Positions 1-10,874 of a DNA stretch of 64,000 nt are shown here, piece by piece. The DNA is from Isoetes taiwanensis. Lineage: Eukaryota; Streptophyta; Lycopodiopsida; Isoetales; Isoetaceae. Within the stretch, counting starts at the first letter, position 1, and each line of letters starts with the position of its first letter. The notes under the pieces are model-generated. The model searched no databases and was not told the origin of the DNA. It worked only from the letters and a program-made list of their open reading frames with translations. The stretch lies in contig JAJEKV010000033.1 in assembly GCA_021234155.1 (NCBI GenBank), positions 13,622,056 through 13,686,055 of the forward strand, in the 5' to 3' direction. The position numbers and the translations under genes were made by a program.

Positions 1-150
1 GAAATTCTAACATCTTTTCTTTCACATTTCACAGCCATGGCACTGCCTTTTTTAGGATATCCCACATAGACAGCACCGAAACCTCCTTGTCCGATCACAT
101 TCCTCTCACTAAAATCTGCAGTGATCTGTCTAACTTCTGCAAGCCTGTAT
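1..150 (-). pseudogene. Receptor-like kinase, kinase-domain start (partial, split by retrotransposon)
   Basis: Read on the minus strand, this piece encodes a juxtamembrane helix followed by the glycine-rich loop of a protein kinase (GQGGFGAVY) and the start of the strand that carries the ATP-binding lysine (AMAVK). It is the direct continuation of the transmembrane and ectodomain part at 19,885-20,450. Joining base 150 to base 19,890 across the retrotransposon, and counting the TGTAT duplication once, keeps the reading frame open (VRRY then RLAEVRQITADFSERN). The rest of the kinase lies beyond the window. The product would be a plasma-membrane receptor-like Ser/Thr kinase. The allele seen here cannot make the full protein unless the 19.7-kb insert is spliced out, which is unlikely. 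Confidence 0.85.
146..150. other. Target-site duplication, left copy (TGTAT)
   Basis: The five bases TGTAT directly precede the TG of the 5' LTR and recur at 19,885-19,889, directly after the CA of the 3' LTR. A 5-bp duplication is normal for LTR-retrotransposon integration. Confidence 0.95.
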
Positions 151-1294
151 TGTTAGTCCTGTGCCTCCTGGTACAGGACTATTCATGCATACGACGGACC
201 AAGTCAAGGCCAAGGATCCACAACCAGGCACGGGTCAGTCGTCAAAGGCCCAGCAGAAGACCAAGCAGACCACGCAGACAAAGACCACGACTGGCGTCAA
301 GAGGAGGCGCTACAAGTGACGGCCCGTCATCAACCGCGTCAGCGTGATTTCAGGCACTTCAAAAGGCATCGTCAGCATTCCTGCAGATCAGGCCTCCTTC
401 CAGGAGTCGGCACCGAAATCAGTCAGAGTGTCTATATTGGGCCAAAGGCCATTGTACTATATATATGAGTAGAGCTAGCACATGAGTTTTTAGATGAGTT
501 TTGAGTCTTGTCTCATTTCAGTTTTCTCTCGATTGTGAGAGCTCATGTCAGGGTAGCCCTTAAGCCCAAATTTTTATAGGTGTAATTTAGAATGTGAGGC
601 GAATCTTAGCTTTTTTCGATTAGTTTATGTTGGCGATTTTGTTTCGGGCTTCAACTTGAGTTGTAGCAACCTTGGCGAATCTTTCATCCATCAAGTGATG
701 GAATATATACTTTTTTCTCAAGTAAAATTTGGGTCTACAATATATATTTGTTATGTCCGTATACAGTTGTAAGCGTAATGCTCACGTAATGAATATACAT
801 GTTACCAGACATTGGCATATGATTGTAAATCTCAATAGCTCCACATTAATGGCTAAACAACAACTACGCAAACTTAGCCGGGCATGATTGCATATTATGG
901 TGGGAAGCACAAACCGATTTGATTTCAGTCATCTTTTTAAGATTGGATAAACAACAGACCAAAAGCAAAAATACTCCAGGATTGCATACCTGGATGTTGG
1001 AATCGGATCATGAAATCCATATAACATGCATGGTTTTTCCCTTTCCTTTTTTTATTTTCTTGGAGGTAAACGGCAATTCTAAAAAACTCACCAAGAATAG
1101 AATACGTATTAATCTTTATTATAATGTTTTAGGGTGTGTCTTGAACCACGCCCTAATTTCGACGGTCTAGATTCGTTTGACTGGACGATACAGAATAACT
1201 TTCGCAAAGAACGAACTCCGGCAAGCAGTTTCGAGGTCGATTACACTTTTATTAGGTGTTTTTTCCCGTTTCTTTCTTCCTAAAACCCTAAGTC

Positions 1295-1610
1295 GACGGC
1301 AATCTGACCAATTTGGCAACTTTCCGTGCTAACAACAATCAGTTAACAGGTTCTATCCCTTCTTCTATAGGACAGCTCACCAAGCTTCGAATATTTCATG
1401 TTGAAAGGAATTACCTAAATGGCAGCGTTCCGTCTCAGCTTGGAAATTGTCGCAGTTTGACGTATCTTGGCATGACACAAAACGCGTTTTCGGGTGAGAC
1501 CGCTTTTCTCCAAGAGTTGAAAAGTCTTAAAAGTTTAGATCTGTCTTTCAACCAGTTTTCTGGAACCATTTTCGAAACTTTGCAGGGTTTAATTGGGTTT
1601 TTTTTGAGCC
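1295..1610 (+). pseudogene. Captured leucine-rich-repeat gene fragment
   Basis: About four plant-type leucine-rich repeats are encoded (LTGSIPSSIGQLTKL, LNGSVPSQLGNCRSL, and so on, fitting LxxNxLxGxIPxxLG). The frame starts upstream of base 1313 and runs without a stop to 1699, but similarity to LRRs ends near 1605. There is no signal peptide, transmembrane segment or kinase. This pattern is seen in receptor-like kinases or LRR proteins. Because it lies inside a probable Helitron within a hAT element, it is best read as a transduplicated fragment of a host gene and not as a functional gene. Confidence 0.75.
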
Positions 1611-1699
1611 CAATTATATCATGGATACCGATGATCAGAGAAGGGGTGATGAATCCTGGCAAATGTCCATGGCGTTATATTCAATGCAGGAAGATGTAA

Positions 1700-3911
1700 G
1701 TCTTGCTCCCGGTTATCACGATTTTCTCAGCAGACCATAGCTCCTGCATCTATGGTATGTCTCACGCAGCACCAGCGACCAACAGGATAATGCTTTACAC
1801 AGCCATCTCTTCTGCATTTGCAGAGTTCTCAGTTATTTTTTTCAGTTAATTCCGGCTTCTAAATCTGCCTGAACCAAGGAGCTCTTCCTTTTGGACCTTA
1901 TTCTTATTCTAAAGATTCTGAGATCGCCATTCCTTTGGCTGACTACTTCGTAATTGCATCTATCTCTTATGGCAAGGAAGAAGATTCCTTGATGCATGAA
2001 GGCATCGCATATTGCAAATAGCTGTCAGGACCCTTTGCAAATTTCTAAACCCTTTGCAAGCAGACTTGCATACTTTGCATTCTGTAGACTTTGCAAATTG
2101 GCCTGCTCTTGGCTAGAGCAAGTTATGAAAAAGCTTTAGAAACCGGAATGCCAAGATTTTGAGAAAAGGAACAGGTGATCTACATGCTTGCTAAGGTGGC
2201 AACAAGCCTAGGACAAGCTTGCTTACTCTTACTCTATAATTCAGTTATTTGCATGCAGGGCCAGATTTGCTGCGTTTTCATGCTTGGTCTCTAATCTGCG
2301 TTTTCATGCTTGGTCTCTGATCTGTATGCAGGAAGAGGCACAAAGTATGTTGCCCTCATATTTAAAATTAGTCATAACAACCGGGGTATTGAGCCATGGA
2401 AATGGCAATGGTAGATGGTGTTTACGTCACACATCGCACAATGGGAAATAATAGAAATTATTGACTCTAAACTTCATATGGAAACATGTCTGCCAACAAT
2501 TTTTCCTTACCAGGCTTCAAATTTTATTATGTACATTTGGAAATAATGTAATTATTGTTCTTTATTGGACCTATTTAGCTGTCTCTCAACTTGATATTTC
2601 ATTCTTTGTTGGCATGTTAAGTAGGTTATGAACGTTGTCTCATTGGAAGGCAGCAAATTCTGGAAAGCAGGAATGATATAATCAGCTCGAGCAGCTCGAG
2701 CTTATAAAAATGCAGACTGATTAAGTCATGATTCCGACTTTAGAAGGTTAACCACAGGCTGTGTCCTTTATTGGGAGAGCATTATTTCGACTTGGACATC
2801 AGATCAGAGAAACAAAAGTACAATGTGAAAGAGATTGATTAACAGAGTTAGGATCTTTGGAAATTCGTTTTCTAACTGACAAGGGCAAAAAATGTAGCGT
2901 GAAGCTAAGCACACAAGAAAACAGGCCAACTAAGAATGAACATGAAGAGAATGTATTTGAGGGTCATCTAGATGATTGTATATACCACGTGCGATATCTG
3001 ATTTTTTAATGAAACGTTATCTACTTTATCTATTTGTCATATTTAATGTTTTGTGAGCTTATATGTGCTTCATCTACTTCTTTATCTATTTGTCATATTT
3101 AATCTTTTTGTGATCTTATATGTGCAATAAAAAGCTCAATCATGAGTTCAATACACTGAAGAGTTTTAAAAGGGTGTGATTTTTGTAGTAAGAAAGATTT
3201 TTTCTCTAATTCATGGCTTATATAGAAAAGTTCCACAATTTGATATGAGTATTTTGTTTTCACAAGTGGTCGGTTCCTAAATATAGTTAGACTATGACAC
3301 ATGGACGTTGTATGTTCCAGTTAGACTATGACACATGGACGTTGTATGTTCCATATGTGCTTTAAAAGGAAACCATTTAACTGGCACATTTATAGCTTAT
3401 AAAGAATCCAGTTCACATGCTTTATATAATTGCCACTCATATGATGGTACCCAAGCAATGTAGCAATAATTCCACAAACACATACATATGCTTTAAAGGG
3501 TATAGATTGAGACAATTAAGTTGCTCCAAAACAAGATGTTTGCTCAGTCCTAATTGGCTTTATTCAACCTGGTTAGGATGGTCCTAGGACGGTCCTCACT
3601 TATGTTAAAAACTTTGCCCCAGAGATTTCAACATATAAGCCATCTTTCTCAAAATTTAACATGCTATATATAATACATGCAACACATTAATACACCACTC
3701 TTGATGTACAGTCACATGGAACGTCCACAGCAATTTCCTATAGTTAATGTGACCTAAAGCTTTTGAGAGCCCTTGGGCGCAACTTAAATTTAGAGTACCA
3801 GAATATGTGACAACAAATAATAATTTCTCTATGGATTTGCCTAATTATATTAGGTTTATAAAAATGAGTCTGAGCTGAATAGGTTTTCGTCCACACATGT
3901 TCCGAACTTAT
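1700..3911. other. Non-coding interior of the nested transposon
   Basis: I see no convincing coding region. The stretch holds TTTGCA-rich repeats near 2030-2100 and a perfect 34-bp tandem duplication at 3286-3319 / 3320-3353. The rest is A/T-rich sequence of unknown origin. Confidence 0.4.
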
Positions 3912-4392
3912 GCCTAGCAACGCTGGGCACCATTACTAGTTTTACATGATTTTAGGGGGTTAAGGGGCGATTTTAGAATAATTACCAAGAATAAAATTCA
4001 CATGGGGGCGAATCCAAGAATCCATCATTTAGTGATGTAGGCTAACTTATGAGTGGAGGGAGAAAATTTCGTAGACAAGGTGGCGATATTTTATTGGCAC
4101 CACTCCTAATTGATCCTACTCAACAATCGTGAAAAAAAATGCAAATGTCCAAAAAAATAGCCTTTTGGCGATATTTCGAGCTTAAGGGCTACCCTGGCTC
4201 ATGTATCTTCATTGACATCAACAATGTTGTTCTCTTTATTGTGATCACATTGTTCTCGTTTTGCTTTCTGTTCTTTCTCCTTGTTCTTTTTGCAAATCCC
4301 GCGTGACATAGCTCCCCGGATTCTCCTGTTAGACCCAAGGGTCCTCACAGAGGGCTGTCTTGCAGGAGTTCCCGAACCCAGACCCCAAACAC

Positions 4393-4410
4393 TGTCGCCG
4401 CTGCCGGGTC
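4393..4410 (+). other. Primer-binding site, tRNA-Asp-like
   Basis: The sequence TGTCGCCGCTGCCGGGTC starts two bases after the 5' LTR. It matches the plant tRNA-Asp-type primer site (TGGCGCCGTTGCCGGGGA) at 14 of 18 positions. That site type is common in Athila/Tat-like gypsy elements. The mismatches suggest drift or a variant tRNA. Confidence 0.6.
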
Positions 4411-4432
4411 TGATCTTTCTTTGTTTTCCATC

Positions 4433-6214
4433 ATGTCGGCTCGAGGTTTCACTCCTGAAGAACTCCTTTGCCAAACGGCGGCTCGACTGGAGCGCCATCA
4501 ACGACGCGAGGCTGTTCGGGATATGTATGATTTTGCCTATGACATTGAGGGTGGTCGTGTCCGCTCCCGAGCTCAGTCGGCACCTCCTACCCCTCGTGCC
4601 CATTCTCGACCAGGGTCTCCCCCTGTGTGTCGCCATTGCTCACAACCTCAGTCTCCACAACATACACCTGTTCAGCCCACGACTCACTATTTCCAGACTC
4701 CTGAAAGCACCTATATCTATATCCCTTCAGGCCATACCCCTCAGCCGTCACAACCTTCTTCACCTCCTGCTGGGATGGGCTACCATCAAGTATCCTTTGG
4801 CCCTCACCACGTTCACGCTTTTCAGTCTTCTCCTTCTTTTCAGCACGCTCTTCATGTTTATCAAACCACTGATCTCAAGCCTAATGAGGATGGTTCTCAA
4901 GACCCTTCCCCACCAGATGCTACTTTCTATGGGCCACCGGGTTTTTCAGTCCCACCCCCTTGCTCTCAGTCCCAGGCGGTTCCACCTCTCTATGCTTCTG
5001 CATATCCTCCACCTAATCCACCTGTCTATGCCCAAGTTCCGCCTTCATCTCCAACTCATAATCTGAAGCTGACTTATCCCACTTTTGGCAACACTAAAGG
5101 CAAACCTTTGGATCAGAGTGCTCAAAGCCCATATGGAGGAATTCGAAGCCTTGGCCATTTTGAATGGTCATGCGCAACCACAACTTAAGTTTCACATCTT
5201 TTCCACCACGCTCAGAGGCGCCCCTCATCAGTGGTTAATGACCAATAAGAGTCACTGGAAACAAAGTTGGCAAGAAATGAAAAATGCCTTTCTGTCTCAT
5301 TATGGCACCACGGACGATGATCAATTACTCCTCAAGCAACTCAATGACCTTCAACAAGAACCCACAGAGTCAGCCAGGGATTTTGTGTACCGTCTTCACA
5401 TTCTCGTCAGTAAACTCCAGGAGTACCCCACGCAAAGCCAGATCCTCGTCTTGTTTCTGCATGGCCTTCCTCCTGCCTGCGTCCCAAGTCTCTGGAGCAG
5501 GCCATTGAATTGGTCAATCACTCGGTCAATGTTTCTTCTCGGGGTATTGCTCTCCAGGAACTCCATTTCATGCCCCCCGTCATGGTTCCCCAAAACTCTG
5601 TTCAGCCTCAGCAAGCAAATCCCCAACGCGCTCATATCTGGTGCACTATTTGTAAATATCAAGGTCATCTGGCAAATGAATGCAACTCCTCCAATGGACC
5701 TCCTCATTGTAAAAGATGCAATATGTGCAATCACGCCACGGAAGAATGCACTCGTTCTCATCCTACACCTTTTCGCAATAAAATGGTCTTTCAAGTCCAG
5801 ACCATGCCTCAACAACAACCATCATATCCGCCTCAGCAATATCCAACTCAACAACAGCAGCAGTATCAACAACCGCAACAATCTCAGCTGCCACGGGGAC
5901 AAGGCAACCGTCCTCCCTTTGATCCTTCAAAGGCTCAATGTTATCATTGGCATGAATGGGGTCACACCACCACGGTGTGTCCTCAACTTCCTCAAGTTCA
6001 AGTTCAACTTCCAGGTTCAAATCAACCAGCTTCTGTCCGTCTCATGGCTTATCAACTCTGGGTGGCCAACGGTAAACAGAGCCCTCGTCCTGTTTTGAGA
6101 AAGCCCCCTCGGCCACCTCAACAACAGCGACCTCAGCAAGCAGTGTCTACTTCCAATCCTATGGATCAACAAGCTCAGGAGGAGATTTTTCAGGCTCTCA
6201 ACCCTTCCGTCTAG
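4433..6214 (+). pseudogene. Gag polyprotein (two frameshifts, zinc knuckles)
   Basis: The first ATG after the LTR is at 4433 (MSARGFTPEELL). A Pro/Gln/His-rich N-terminal third is followed by a capsid-like region (LRGAPHQWLMTNKSHWKQSW, then FLSHYGTTDDDQLLLKQLNDL). Three CCHC knuckles follow: CTICKYQGHLANEC near 5640, CKRCNMCNHATEEC near 5710, and a third near 5940 in which the second Cys is Trp (CYHWHEWGHTTTVC). The frame moves from +2 to +3 near 5100 and back near 5490, so two compensating frameshifts break it. It ends at TAG 6212-6214; beyond that the same frame runs across the 5.4-kb insertion site into pol. It would form the virus-like particle. The decayed copy at 38.1-39.6 kb is its relative. 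Confidence 0.85.
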
Positions 6215-6230
6215 CAGTCACCTCAAGGAT

Positions 6231-6238
6231 CTGTGCCT
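6231..6238. other. Probable target duplication of the 5.4-kb insert, left copy
   Basis: CTGTGCCT here and CTGTGCTT at 11,642-11,649 match at 7 of 8 bases. Removing one copy and everything between restores an open gag-to-pol frame (SPQGSV then LNWVGLVS). The exact duplication length (6 or 8) is uncertain. Confidence 0.55.
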
Positions 6239-7627
6239 GTACTTCGCTGAGCCCGGGACTCGGAGGACACATAATGCAGGTATAGCAATCGACATGTCTG
6301 TGAGCACTGAGTTTGCCAATGAGATAGAGGTTGTCGTAGAGGACGTGCTTGATCAGTCATTTCAAGGATACAGGTTACCCTTTGGGACTTACAATCCTCA
6401 GCTAATGCATGCAAGCATCACCGAGGCTTCACATTCGTGTCAGGCCAAGGGCTGGGTCCTGTCTTGTTACGAAAGCCTTGAGAGATCTGGACTCACCAAA
6501 CGGGGAGATATTTTAGATGGATTTAATACAGTTAGACAGTGCATACTCGATCACAAACAAAATCGATCAAAGGCCCTTTACACAGAGTATCATGGGAAGA
6601 GCCAATCAAAGGTCTATGATACGGCGTGGTTGAGATCACGTTATGGAGTTCCTAAGAAGGGTGACGGGACGAAGGGGACGAGAGAAACCCACCGGCCGTG
6701 TCATCGAGAAAAAGGTTCCTAAGAAGAAAAGATCAGAAACATCAACTCCAAAACTGATTCTTGGTGGTATGGGAAGAACATCACGTAGCCCGGACCTTAG
6801 CATTAGATCGCAGGAGGTATCTGAGCAGTCCCCACCAGAAAAGCAAGGAAGAAAGCGAAGTCGGCACGAGGCAATAACTTCCTCGTCTAAGAAAAGAAGA
6901 GACCCTACTCCACCATCAACATCAGGTGCATCCAATGGGGGAGTGGGGACCGACACTGAGCTCCTGAGAAAAGGCGGCAGCAAATTGTGAAGTGCTCGAC
7001 ATCCGGGCGGGCGTTGACTCAAGAAAGCAAACGTGAGCTGTCCCAAACTGTATTGATCAACATTAAGCACAGGGAAAGGATCTATCCTCTTAGTGTTGAA
7101 TTCGAAATAGAGGTGGATATCTTCAAAATGCATCAAGCACCTGCAAATATGACCTGCAGGGTCATCAGTCCAGAACATGTTGATACACTCTATGAATCAT
7201 TTATTAATGTGCAGATGCATCCACCTTGTGCGGATGTTGTACCCTTTGATCCAGTCACTGGACGTGCACTGAAGTGGAAGAAGGCCAGCGATTTGGACAA
7301 TGCAGAATTCTGGATTGTAAATGGCAATCACACTACTGCAGTTGCCCAAATTCTTGTCAACCAGGCGTTGGAATGGCGGCCGAAAGGGCTCATCACGAAA
7401 GATCTTATCTTTTTCTTCTACGCCAAAAAGAAAATGTCGTGTCTTTGGCGGGGAACCTCACTCCTACTGAATATGTGAAGGTCAGCCAGGAGAGCAACGA
7501 TATCACCAAGAATACTATCCATCAGGATGTCTACTTCGAACAAATACAGCAGCTTAGGAATCAATGGGCAGTCTATGGAAAGCCGAAGAAAGGAAAGCGC
7601 GGACTATCCCAAGATAGCGCATATTCA

Positions 7628-8340
7628 GTAAGTCATTTCTAATTGTGGATGCAGTCTGTTTTTGTCATAAATCTGAGCGGGCGCCCAATTTGGGACGCCC
7701 CCATGTGGGTGTAGCATGTGAAATTGCATTCCCTTGGCCATCAAATTGGGCGGGCGCCCAATTTGGGAGGCCTCCCATGTGCAGTCATCATGTTTCTTGC
7801 AGCGTCTTGGCTATGAAATTGGGCGGGCGCCCAATTTCAACTGACCCTATGTGCATTAACCATGCCAAATCGCATCCCCTTGGCCATAAAATTGGGCGCC
7901 CGCCCAATTTTAGAGGCTTTCCAGCATATGAAATTGGGCGGGCACCCAATTTCAGATGCCAGGATACTACATGACACATGTTAAATTGCATCCGCTTGAT
8001 TATGAAATTGGGCGGCCGCCCAAATTGGGTTGGCCTCCCATCTGAACTCACCATGTCACTTGTAGCCACTTGGCTATGAAATTGGGCGGGCGCCCAATTT
8101 GGGTTGGCCCCATGTGAATATAGCATGTTAAATTGCATCTCCTTGGCTATGAAATTGGGCGGGCGCCCAATTTGGGTTGGCCCCATGTGAATATAGCATG
8201 TTAAATTGCATCTCATTGTCTATGAAATTGGGCGGGCGCCCAATTTGCGATGGCCCTCATGTGCATTGCATGTTAGCTTGTGCATTGCTAAATTTTGAGA
8301 CTGTATATTTCAAATATGCTAAGTTTACTATGCTGTGCAG
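7628..8340 (+). other. Intron of the ParB/methyltransferase-like gene
   Basis: The donor CA/GTAAGT at 7628 and the acceptor TGTGCAG at 8340 are strong GT-AG sites. The join is phase 0 and leads in frame from QDSAYS to DWLAIAKQ. Almost the whole intron consists of the palindromic repeat array. Confidence 0.75.
7672..8250. repeat. Palindrome array 1 (nine units, about 73-bp spacing)
   Basis: Each unit centres on AAATTGGGCG, GG, then the reverse complement CGCCCAATTT: a near-perfect 22-base palindrome. Spacers of about 50 bases are themselves related (GGTTGGCCCCATGTGAATATAGCATG, with variants). The first unit is half-length; the one near 7887 is centre-flipped; others carry single changes. In RNA each unit would form a stable hairpin. 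Confidence 0.92.
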
Positions 8341-10435
8341 GATTGGCTCGCTATAGCGAAGCAGACATTGAAGAAGCTTAGCATGCGAGACTACGATTAC
8401 TTCGTGTACTTGGATGACGAAACTTGGGATATGTGCGTACAAGTGGATCAGTTGTTCTATGAAGACCAGCTAAAAGATGAATTGGGTGAGACGATAGTGG
8501 TAAAGGACCGGCTGAGAATGTTCACGAATAACAAGTGCCGACCTTTAAAGTCCATGCATCCAATGGATCTGCAAAGACTTTTGACAGAGATTATGACAGC
8601 CACCACGTACATAAAGACCACAAAAAATTATACTGGAAGGCGTGTCATGAAAATCCGTGCAGGCGAGCTGAAGAAGATTGGCAATGTCGAGCGTGCACTC
8701 CTTAAATATCTCAAAGATATGAAGAAGCTTCATGTTGACAACATGACAGATTTGAGGAAAATTCATCCTATATTCACGGAGAATTTGATGTTAATGTTCG
8801 CCAACAGTGTAGGTGATTGGGTTGATAGCCGCAAGGAGGCAGAAAAGCTTAACCTTCCAAAGGCTCTTATCCTGAAGGTTGATGAGTATCTGCGTGGACC
8901 GGTGGAAGAGGGATCAAAATCATTCAAATGCTACCGTGTCAGTCCTCTGGGGATGTCAGTTGATGTGGTCAATACCTCTGCTCAGTTTGTTAGATGTGAT
9001 TTCAGAAATATCAAGAAATGAAGCATGGAGGATTACCAGAAGTTCTTGGACCAGATCAGTGTGCTTACGGACTAGCAATTATATTGGATCACGATCTTTA
9101 TCAGTCCAGATCGTTTGAGTGAATGCTTGTCCGCCATGAAGACTATAGACGGGGGTAGTCGTGTATGGGTGGGAGCGTACCATGATCCTAAAAAGAGAAA
9201 CCCTTCCTCTCATGTTCGCGAGCTGCGGACTCGTTCGGTAATGTATGTGGCGAGACCAAGCATTTTGCCCCTCGCAATGAATGACCTGAATCTATGCTTC
9301 AACGATGCGGACCATCCTCAAGAGGATTGAAGTTCCGAAGCACTTGAAAGAAGTGGAGGACATAGAGAAGAACCTCCCCGATCATGAGTGCTTGGCCGGT
9401 AACATGATTTAAACCCGTGGTCAAGGCGTCTATTTCTTTCCAATGCCACTTATAAGCGGTTGTGTACTTTGCTGCGGCAAAGATACTTGGTTGTATCGGC
9501 CTTGGGGTGACAAGAGTGTGGCGAGAGGCTGGTGCCCTTTTGCCACATCAATTAGATTCAGGACATGCACATACCTTGTCCAGAAAATTTATGCTTGAGG
9601 GATGCGGTGTCCTTGATTTCTTCTCCGGAGGATCCTTTAGCCCGTGCTGACTATGTGCGAAGGGTATAAAGCCACTGCCTTTGAGAGTGATGAGAATATG
9701 CAGCTTAAACTTACTCAGATTTTTGATCAACTCGAAGTAATGCTGGATGAGAAGAAATCGAGAGCCCGTGCATTGCAAAAAATAGCAGAGGGTAAAAAGA
9801 AAGCAAGTGGCTCCAAGGCAAGTGCTGTAGTGTCCACTCCTCCACCTCCTTGTCCATTCCCCGCACAAACGGTGCAAGAGTTGCAATCCACTCTCCGGTT
9901 GTCTAAAGATTCTCTCACAGACCATTTGAGAAAGGTTGCAGGTTTTGGAGCAAAGGACATGTCTTTCTTTAGAAAGAAGAAGGATAACATTAATGCTTTG
10001 GCGGGCACTACAATAGTGTGCACCCAAGATGTGATCGAGGGTAGCTCGAAGTTTACGCAGCTACTCCTCAAGGATCGAGAGCCTTCTGTTGTCTTGGAGA
10101 CACAAGAAGCTCAACATGTGGACCCGCTACCATCAGAGCAAGAAAAGGATGTCGAAAAGGAGAAGGAAGTTGAGAAGGAGGACGAGGAAGTTGAGAAGGA
10201 GGACGAGGAAGATAAGAAGGAGGACGAGGAAGATGAGAAGGAGGATGATGTTGAAATGGAAATTGAGAAGGATGCTCCTGACGCTACACTAACCACTGAA
10301 GAATTCCTCGCCCAGATGAAACTCCTTAAGCAAGCGGCACAGGCAGGGGGAGAAGAAAGCGAAGCTGCTCACACAACTACGTCAGCTGAAGGGGTGGACC
10401 CTTAAGCACAAGGAGTATGTTTTGCTAGCACAGGG

Positions 10436-10612
10436 GTGCAAATTGGGTGGGCGCCCAATTTCGCATCTCTGATACTCTGTGTATATGTCTTTAGAGTGAG
10501 CACAGGGGTGCAAATTGGGCGGGCGCCCAATTTCGCATCTCTCATACTCAATGTATATGTTTTTAGAGTGAGCACGGGGGTGCAAATTGGGCGGGCGCCC
10601 AATTTCGCACCA
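10436..10612. repeat. Palindrome array 2 (three units, about 72-bp spacing)
   Basis: Three copies of the same palindromic core lie just after the stop codon, in the presumed 3' UTR. Their spacers (CGCATCTCTCATACTC...) are unrelated to those of array 1. Shared cores with different spacers suggest that the core is the conserved or spreading unit. Confidence 0.92.
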
Positions 10613-10874
10613 CTGTTACTCACTATATAGGTTTTTATAATGAAATTGAGTGAAAAAAACTTATGTACATTGACCAAGAAAATAAATACATGTCGAAAAT
10701 TTTTGGTATTACTTTCCAATGTTTGGTATTCTTTTAGATAAAGAAAATACATAGGTCTTACAAGACATGGCTAATTCAACACAAACATACTAGATAATAG
10801 ACAACATATAATAGAAAAGACCAAAGCTTCACTCTGTGCCCACTTCAACCTCAATAACATCCTCCAGGTCGAAC
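10613..10874. other. A/T-rich spacer between the convergent genes
   Basis: I see no coding region. It probably holds the two convergent 3' ends. The TATATAATAGAAAAG stretch near 10,805 is unremarkable. Confidence 0.3.

Larger units (their letters stand above)
1113..3939 (+). mobile_element. Probable Helitron nested in the hAT element
   Basis: The 3' end has the Helitron signature: a 7-bp hairpin (GCCTAGC at 3912-3918, loop AAC, GCTGGGC at 3922-3928, one G-T wobble), seven bases, then CTAG at 3936-3939 followed by target T at 3940. The 5' end is less certain; I chose TCTTTATTATAATG at 1113 because it follows an A and resembles A/T-rich plant Helitron starts. No RepHel gene is present, so it would be non-autonomous. 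The leucine-rich-repeat fragment inside fits the known gene-capturing habit of Helitrons. Confidence 0.5.
549..4196. mobile_element. hAT-superfamily element, non-autonomous, inserted in the 5' LTR
   Basis: Perfect 17-bp terminal inverted repeats (CAGGGTAGCCCTTAAGC at 549-565 and its reverse complement at 4180-4196) are flanked by the 8-bp duplication GCTCATGT (541-548 and 4197-4204). The uninterrupted 3' LTR shows the empty site at 19,690-19,697. An 8-bp duplication with a CAGGG terminus is diagnostic of hAT. No transposase is visible. Subterminal GGCGAT/GGCGAA motifs recur in both ends and may be transposase-binding repeats. Much of the interior appears to be a nested Helitron (1113-3939); without it the hAT would be only about 0.82 kb, MITE-sized. 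Confidence 0.93.
151..4391 (+). repeat. 5' LTR, split by a hAT element (151-548 plus 4205-4391)
   Basis: The LTR starts TGTTAGTCCTG and ends CCCCAAACA. Without the 3,648-bp hAT insert and one copy of its 8-bp duplication it is 585 bp, the same length as the 3' LTR. A TATATATATGAG stretch near 460-475 is a candidate core promoter. The first 170 bases contain a short open frame ending in a basic tail; it is homologous to the C-terminus of the long coding frame that runs into the 3' LTR. Confidence 0.93.
6294..10405 (+). pseudogene. ParB-like/DNA-methyltransferase-like gene, spliced, with frame breaks
   Basis: I do not recognise a named plant gene. The order is: an N-terminal region from ATG 6294; a basic stretch with several candidate nuclear localisation signals (KKVPKKKRSE, GRKRSRHE, SSKKRRDP; 6,700-6,900); a ParB/sulfiredoxin-like domain near 7,060-7,390 ending in WIVNGNHTTAVAQIL; exon end at 7627; intron 7628-8340; a helical region (8,341-9,020); then a region resembling an amino-methyltransferase, with VLDFFSGGSFSP near 9,610-9,645 as candidate motif I and KATAFESDE as motif II; and a Glu/Lys-rich acidic tail (10,140-10,260). 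The stop is at 10,403-10,405. Frameshifts near 6,650, 6,985, 7,410 and 9,645 and stops at 9,019, 9,073 and 9,331 break it. ParB-methyltransferase fusions are known from phages and integrative elements; function here is inference. The intron argues against bacterial contamination. Confidence 0.5.

Noticed and set aside
1313-1699. Functional LRR receptor gene
   Set aside because: Only about four repeats, no signal peptide, membrane segment or kinase, and it lies within nested transposons.
7645-8216. Repeat-encoded proteins with GRPPNF motifs on both strands
   Set aside because: These frames are only translations of the palindromic array and run inside an intron.
7672-8250. CRISPR-like array (short palindromic repeats at regular spacing)
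   Set aside because: The spacers are related to one another, the repeats sit in a spliced intron of a plant nuclear gene, and there is no cas gene.
10089-10292. Arg-rich small protein
   Set aside because: It is the shifted reading of the Glu/Lys-rich repeat in the methyltransferase-like gene.
6294-10405. Bacterial or phage contamination as the source of the ParB/methyltransferase-like gene
   Set aside because: A canonical GT-AG phase-0 intron, nuclear localisation signals, and its position inside a plant retrotransposon with matching flanks argue against it.
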